Source: Kingdonia uniflora (taxonomy: Eukaryota > Streptophyta > Magnoliopsida > Ranunculales > Circaeasteraceae). From it: DNA of 64,000 bases. Shown here one piece after another: positions 58,501 to 64,000 of this stretch. The number at the start of each line of letters is the position of its first letter. The stretch's first letter is position 1. Position numbers and translations under genes: made by a program. Where the stretch lies: positions 62,001 through 126,000 of the forward strand of contig JACGCM010000779.1 in the NCBI GenBank assembly GCA_014058105.1. Direction: 5' to 3'. The notes beneath the pieces are model-generated. The model ran no database searches, was not told where the DNA came from, and saw nothing but the letters and a program-made list of their open reading frames with translations.

Positions 58501-60455
58501 TGCCATGAGTAACATTTATAGCAGTAGGAATTAATAAATCTAGAATCTAATAAAGCAAACAGTGATGACTGACAATGCTCATGTAGAAATGTTTAAACAT
58601 GATAGCAAAAGTTAATGACAAACCTTTATCATATTCCTTCCCATTATAATTAACACCAATCATCATGATATTGTTGCCGATTCCGTTACAGATGTAGTTG
58701 TTATTGCCGTTAGTGTGACGGACCTAAAGGATGATCCTGCTGAATAAGTACTAAGAGTTCAGATTCCTACCATCTATGTAGAATAGTTTATTGAAGAAAC
58801 AATTATAAATGAAGTACGAATACACATTCATAAGAATCGCATCTAATGCATTGTCCAGGTTGCAAAATTTACATAAAAACTCCTAATTCTTTTCTTTCCA
58901 TAACTCAATCGGATCAATGATGATTTAAGTAAAGTATTCTCGATTAAGGATACCCATAAATTAGTTAGGAGTGTTTTGTTAGCCCCTCCTAATAGTTTTA
59001 TCCAATATAATCATTGGATATCCCACAAATAAGCCATAACCAAAGAGAATCTTGAAAAGAAATATGGGATTCCATTAACTCTAGTATAAAAGTTCTACAA
59101 TCTCCATTCCTTTAGCCATTTTTAGTTAGTGAATATTAATGAAATGAAAACTTCTCCCAATTAATCTAAGTCAGCTTTATCATGTCCTCACTTCACACAC
59201 CCTTTACCTAAACAATTTATATTTTCATTTTTTAGTTCAATTTGCTGGTCATAATGTTTTCCAATACTTCAAACAATCCATTTGCTTGTTGGAATATTGT
59301 AGACCTTGGATGTATTCTAAGGACAATTTTGTATTTTCGAAAAACAAGAACATAATTGCACAAAGATTCAACTATAGCATCAAAATCCTAAGAGAGAGAG
59401 AGAGATCACCATAACAACTAAATATGATTGTGCTTCTAAAATTTGAAAGTACGTTGTAGAGGATTAGTATAATTTCTTTTGTATAATTCACAACACCAAT
59501 CTTTTGGGTTCCAAACAATAATTTGTATTGCTAATGATATGCAAAAATTCATAAAAGACACCAATAATATAATATATACGTAAAATAAAATAAATACCTG
59601 ATGAAGGAAAATTATGCATTTAAATTGCAGCGTATCCTATTAAAAGAAAAGTTGAGGCAAGGTTGAAAGGAGTCTGTGCTTGCATAATACCCCTTGAGAG
59701 ATTGGAGATGAAATTACATAAATTAAAGGCAAAACTTCTTCAAAATCTGGTAAATGGACAGCTCCACCTATTGCTCAAGTTACTCTAGTCAATCCCCTAG
59801 GACTATGCCACCCAAAGCTCATTTGATTTTGGATGGTCGGAAGAAGACCATTGCTACTCCCTACACCAAAAAGGAAAACGATGAACTTCCAAAAAGGAAA
59901 CGTTTGCTCAAGATATCATATGTATAAAAATAAAACATTAGAAAGGAAAACAATTAAAGAAATGGGAAAAATATAAATCTTTAGAAATAATAATATGTAG
60001 TTGGTGTAATGGGTATATAAAATTAAAAATATTGAATACAAAATTAAAAGTAATCTCTTCAATAGTGCATTTAGTTGTTTAAGAAGAATCAAAACCATAA
60101 GCAAGACATTCACAATATTTTGTTTCGCCTATTAAAACATGATAAACGGTGTTATGGGGATAACCAAATTTAATAAGCTATTAACATGAAGAATTTAATA
60201 TAAGATTGTAGACGGTTAAATAGGGAAAATAATCAACTGTATCAATCGAGCCAAATAAAGATTTATTGTACTCATGTTTTAATATATACAATCTATTTTT
60301 ACCTTTTTGCGCTATCTTCAAATCTTATCAATTGTAATACAAAAGATGTAAAGCAAATCATACATGAATAGTGAGGGTATGACGGATTAACAGTTCCAGA
60401 AGCATGATCATCATACAAACTCTCAAAGACACAACAAACGAAAAAAAAAATTACT
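55576..60455. other. AT-rich DNA, no gene seen
   Basis: A GA tract is at 56,143-56,180. The phrase TAGTTTAAGTAAGAGA is tripled at about 56,467-56,525. ACTATGGTAGGGTGACAACA and a near copy lie at 57,600 and 57,670. Exon-like segments on the minus strand at 57,803-57,859, 58,011-58,043 and 59,598-59,636 are treated under findings. No RNA gene found. Confidence 0.45.
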
Positions 60456-60461
60456 TAATAT

Positions 60462-60977
60462 AACAAAAGAACAAAAAATAATAAGAAAAATATAGATGAA
60501 TTGGAATAAAATTTGCATGGACAGGCAAGCGAAAGTAGAGTAAATTGTAGATCAAATTCTAAAACCCCAAATTTCTTTGGTGACCATGAGCCAAAGTTTG
60601 TGTTTGGCATTTCGCAGGAGAGAAGAAGTTATGTTGTTAAACAGAGCCTTTTTTAAAACTAATGCTAAAACCCAATCAACCAATAAAATAATATTTAAAA
60701 ATAATATGAAAAATAATATAACAAAAGAACAAAAAATAATAAGAAAAATATAGATAAATTGGAATAAAATTTGCATGGACAGGCAAGCAAAAGTAGAGTA
60801 AATTGTAGATCAAACTCTAAAACCCCAAATTTCTTTGGTGACCATGAGCCAAAGTTTGTGTTTGGCATTTCGCAAGAGAGAAGAAGTTATGTTATTAAAC
60901 AGAGCCTTTTTTAAAACTAATGCTAAAACCCAATCGACCAATAAAATAAAATTTAAAAATTAATAAAACAATAAGGG
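60462..60977 (+). repeat. Tandem duplication, 258-bp period
   Basis: AACAAAAGAACAAAAAATAA starts at 60,462 and 60,720. The two units then run in parallel through GGACAGGCAAGC, CCCCAAATTTCTTTGGTGAC and GGCATTTCGCA with only a few substitutions by eye. It is one of the least diverged duplications in the window. Confidence 0.9.
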
Positions 60978-61018
60978 ACACTAATGGTGCTTTTGAGAGG
61001 AAAAAAATGAAGAATTAC

Positions 61019-61139
61019 CTGCCCAGAGATGATGACAATCTTCCCAATTGAATTGATTTCAGGAACCTGGAGATTGTCGTACTTCTTGAAAGATACTGTA
61101 TCCCAATCTTCTATCAAAACTTCTTCCTCAATTACACAT
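61019..61139 (-). other. Exon-like open segment of unknown origin
   Basis: The minus strand is open for 40 codons in one phase (CVIEEEVLIEDWDTVSFKKY, then DNLQVPEINSIGKIVIISGQ), bounded by AAAG before and GTAATT after, so it could be an internal exon. The composition is protein-like compared with neighbours. I do not recognise a family, and no clear partner exon with matching phase was found. Confidence 0.3.
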
Positions 61140-61559
61140 CTTTAAACCAAAAATTACAGTAGAATTTGTAGTAGAGAAGTAGTAATGGAGATAGATAGAG
61201 ATACGTTTAAAGTTCAATTTTGAGAGGTCGATAGAGCGACATGGATTAACAACGCTAATTTTCCCCAAATAATATACATAACAACGCTAATTTTTCCCCA
61301 AAAGGCAATAATGTCATTTCTAGAGCAACTATTATTAGAAAGAAGGTACAAGACATTTTTAAGAGAGGCAAAGTAGGTCCCCTTCATGTTTCCCATTACA
61401 AAAGGGATCCAGTTAGAGTTTACCTTTTGGCCGGTAGAGTTTCCATTTTAGTCGTTAGAGTTTATCAAAGGAAAATGAACAGCTAACCCACGTGTACGAA
61501 TTTTAATACGAAGTAGAGGTTGTAATCTTTTAAGAAGGTAGCCTATTACAATTCAACTG

Positions 61560-61821
61560 CCCCCTCTCTCCCCTACTCCCATTACCTTCCTCCCTGCTCC
61601 ACTCCTATCTCCCTCACCAAACCATGCAGGGAAAACCCTAGTCCCTCCCATTACCTTCCTCCCTTCTTCTCTCCTACCTTCTATCCTCCTTTCGTTTGCT
61701 CACCCCAACTTTACCTAAACCTCCAACCCAACCTTTTTCACTTCAGTTAAAACAAAACCTTCTTGTATCTCCCTAGGCAGTACCACCAACTCGGCTTCAG
61801 ACTTACACCCAACACTAATAC
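61560..61821 (+). other. Pyrimidine-rich flank of element C
   Basis: C/T-rich stretch in which CCCATTACCTTCCTCCCT occurs twice (about 61,578 and 61,646). No coding signal. It ends at the LTR start. Confidence 0.6.
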
Positions 61822-62500
61822 TGTGAGGGCTTATTTCTCATCCTCATACTGAGTCCAATATTCAAACTAACATAGCCCGAGTAAACACGCTGATAACCAA
61901 CCAAGGACTAAAAGCAAGGAGATCGTAGTACAGACTTCCTTACCTACAGTTCGAAGATATCAAAGCATCCTGTGACTTCACGCCACAGAAGATACTCCTT
62001 CACTTATCAACAGGTTGTATGCATGCAAACATCACAAGAGATCGTATCTTCCCAACTGTCTGAAGCTACAGCTAACGAATATTACTAGATCCGTTACAGA
62101 TCAACAAATATTAAGACGTTAAAGAAGACCATTATGAAGAATCATCAAAACCTGATATTGTAACGTCCCCCATTAATGTAACCAACGATCATATTATAAG
62201 ACCTATAAAAAAAAACCTAGAGATCAGGATCCGGGACGGTTATTATCACCTAGAGAGCTCTTAGAGAAAGTCAACCCTACCAAAACTTAGAGACTTGATC
62301 TCTTTCTCTCTTTGTAATAGCTAGTATATATATAAAAACACCATTCTTTCAGAAACCCTCAGGAGAGGTCGTGGTTTTTAACCCATTCAAGGGTTTTCCA
62401 TGCTAAATCACGTGTTAATTACTTTCAGTTCTCAACCACTATTCTATATTTTAAAGGTGTAAAGCACTGTTTTCGGTCTCTGCAAAAATAGGCTATTACA
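61822..62500 (+). repeat. 5' LTR of element C
   Basis: It begins TGTGAGGGCTTATTTCTCAT, similar to TGTAGGGACCTATCCCTCGG of A, and ends GGCTATTACA. A TATA box (TATATATAAAA) is at about 62,336-62,346. The stretch CAAGGGTTTTCCATGCTAAA and CACGTGTTAATTACTTTC near 62,390-62,425 resembles the R-U5 part of A. The start is inferred from that similarity. Confidence 0.65.
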
Positions 62501-62518
62501 TTTGGCACCGTTTGTGGG
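62501..62518 (+). promoter_or_regulatory. Primer-binding site of element C
   Basis: TTTGGCACCGTTTGTGGG, one base different from the site in A and B, directly after the LTR. Confidence 0.75.
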
Positions 62519-62577
62519 AACCGAAGCATACACTCAACGTTCTCCAATCCAATTTTTACCGCATTCACTTTTGAAAG

Positions 62578-64000
62578 ATGGAAAATCAAGACAAATCACA
62601 CCACGCCCTGCTTGATGCGGCTGAAGGAGTCATAGATTTGTGAACAATTGTGCAAGCAGAAGCTGAACGAGGAATAGAGCTAGAAAAACAGCTCGCCAGC
62701 ATGCAGGAAACAATCAAAGTGCTTCAAGCTCAAATAACAGCAAATCCGCAACAGCAGAACGCTCTGCCAGCAGCCTCAAGGATATCAGTCCATGATCGCC
62801 TGGGACATCGAGGCCGAAATATCGTACTTCCTCAAATTCAGCAAGAACCAGTCCTACCTCGGAGTCACATCAATCCACCATTACCTGCTGGAGCGGTAAT
62901 AGATCTGCAGCAACAGGAGAAGCAAAATAGAGAAAAACCTCAAGTTTCAGTCTATGACCGCATAGGAGAAGTAACAGGAGAGCATAATCCTGCGGGAGAA
63001 CCAATAACAAAATGAGTTGTCACGTCTCGCCTATATCTCACTCCGGAGCAGGTGGACAGGCGCATCAAAGAGCTGTTAGACACTCAAATACACACTACAA
63101 AAAATAGTTATCCTAAACTACAGAAGAGCCCACTCACACAATAGTTGCTAGATGAAAAAGTGCCCGCCAGTTTTCATACTCTGAAGATCCAAAAATACAA
63201 GGTGGGTGATCTTGTGGAATACGTCCAAGAATTTCAGGATTCTTTGGGACTGCACTCGACATCTAACCACATCCTCTGCCGCCTCTTTCCAACCAGATTG
63301 ATAGGAGAACCACTACGATGGTTCCACACACTCAACGAAGGATCTATCTTCACTTTCAAATAACTTCGCAAACTGTTTGTCAAAAACTATTCGCATAACA
63401 AAGAGAAGGAGGAGAGTATTTACTCTTTGTTCAGCCTCAAGCAGGCGCCGGATGAAAAATTAGAGACATTTACCAAAAAAAAATTTGGACTATCCCAGAA
63501 AATTGACAACCTCGACAAGAAAATCACAATCTCCGCCTTCACCAATGCTTTAATCGTGGATGGACGAGTCAAAGAGCGCCTGGTCCTCAACAAACCATTG
63601 ACGTTGGAGGACATGATAGAGAAGGTTAACAACTTCATCGACCTTGAAGGACTGTCAACTGAGAGGCCAGGACCTCAACGTACTACCCTACCAACAAAAG
63701 GCCATCCCTACGATCAAACCCATAACAACAATAAAGACTATGGAGGTGATAAGAAGCGATTTAAATCTAATGACAATCAAGGATGCCAAGGGCGAAAGAA
63801 ACCAATTCCATGTATACCACAGTTAACAACTACTCTTGCAGACTTGTACCCGCTGATACAAAAGGATGAATGCTTCAGAACTGCCAATACTCTTACGCTC
63901 ATACCAGGAAAGCCATACTGCATTCACCACCAGATTGAACATAATGACACGGAGCGATGTTTCGCATTGATATTTTTTCTCCATAATATATTTGCACAAG
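62578..64000 (+). pseudogene. gag: gag of element C, partial and interrupted
   Basis: A single frame from ATG at 62,578 (MENQDKSHHALLDAAEGVID) to the window end, with stops at 62,641-62,643, 63,013-63,015, 63,142-63,144 and 63,361-63,363. The head includes a short coiled coil (ERGIELEKQLASMQETIKVL) and two VHDRLG / VYDRIG repeats at about residues 64 and 123. The Retrotrans_gag core (VEYVQEFQDSLGLHSTSNHI, EPLRWFHTLNEGSIFTFK) aligns with A and B. A C/H segment (YCIHHQIEHNDTERCFAL) near 63,900-63,970 marks the nucleocapsid end. After 63,364 the frame is open to the edge. The head differs from A and B, which suggests another subfamily. Confidence 0.85.

Larger units (their letters stand above)
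61822..64000 (+). mobile_element. LTR retrotransposon C (Tat-type), 5' part only
   Basis: A 5' LTR, a primer-binding site of the same type as in A and B, and a gag start identify a third, more distant member of the same lineage. Its pol and 3' LTR are outside the window, so its ends and age cannot be judged. Stops in gag show that it too is decayed. Confidence 0.8.

Overview
The window reads as nuclear DNA from a flowering plant, probably a eudicot. It is AT-rich, has GT-AG introns, and carries plant retrotransposons of the Ty3/gypsy Tat type, a plant Myb/SANT-like gene and a PDR/ABCG transporter gene fragment. I found no intact host gene. Every coding stretch belongs to a mobile element or is a broken gene piece carried by or next to one. 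The species cannot be named from the sequence.

Layout. 1-2.9 kb: a decayed Myb/SANT-like gene on the minus strand, possibly the accessory gene of a PIF/Harbinger-type DNA transposon whose other end lies near 32.7 kb. 2.9-32.07 kb: LTR retrotransposon A (plus strand), bounded by an exact 5-bp duplication ATGTT. A is split by a second copy of the same family, element B (minus strand, 16,482-31,285), which sits about 190 bp upstream of A's 3' LTR. Both carry gag, protease, reverse transcriptase, RNase H and integrase remnants, then a tandem-repeat block. Both then carry an antisense cassette: a small ORF and a large multi-exon gene encoding a Transposase_28-like segment and a long coiled coil. 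Five introns of the large gene are at matching places in A and B. Because B is inverted, the two copies form an inverted repeat with arms of 13-14 kb.

32.1-37 kb: flank with GA-rich and poly-G tracts, a Copia-type gag scrap, and a 2.73-kb hAT-type element (34,002-36,730, 8-bp duplication TTGGTGAA) that has captured the first six coding exons of an ABCG/PDR transporter gene, with introns; the copy is a pseudogene. 37-61.5 kb: almost gene-free repeat-rich DNA with two Helitron-like 3' ends, a ~700-bp direct duplication, tRNA-derived SINE-like copies, a truncated LTR with PBS start, several tandem duplications, a poly(A)-tailed retroposon whose empty site survives in a neighbouring repeat unit, and some short exon-like segments of unknown meaning. 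61.8-64 kb: 5' LTR, primer-binding site and gag start of a third related element, C, which runs off the window.

Nothing here looks able to move on its own: A, B and C have stops, frameshifts and damaged catalytic residues. The most unusual content is the conserved, intron-containing antisense cassette of A and B and the hAT element with captured transporter exons.
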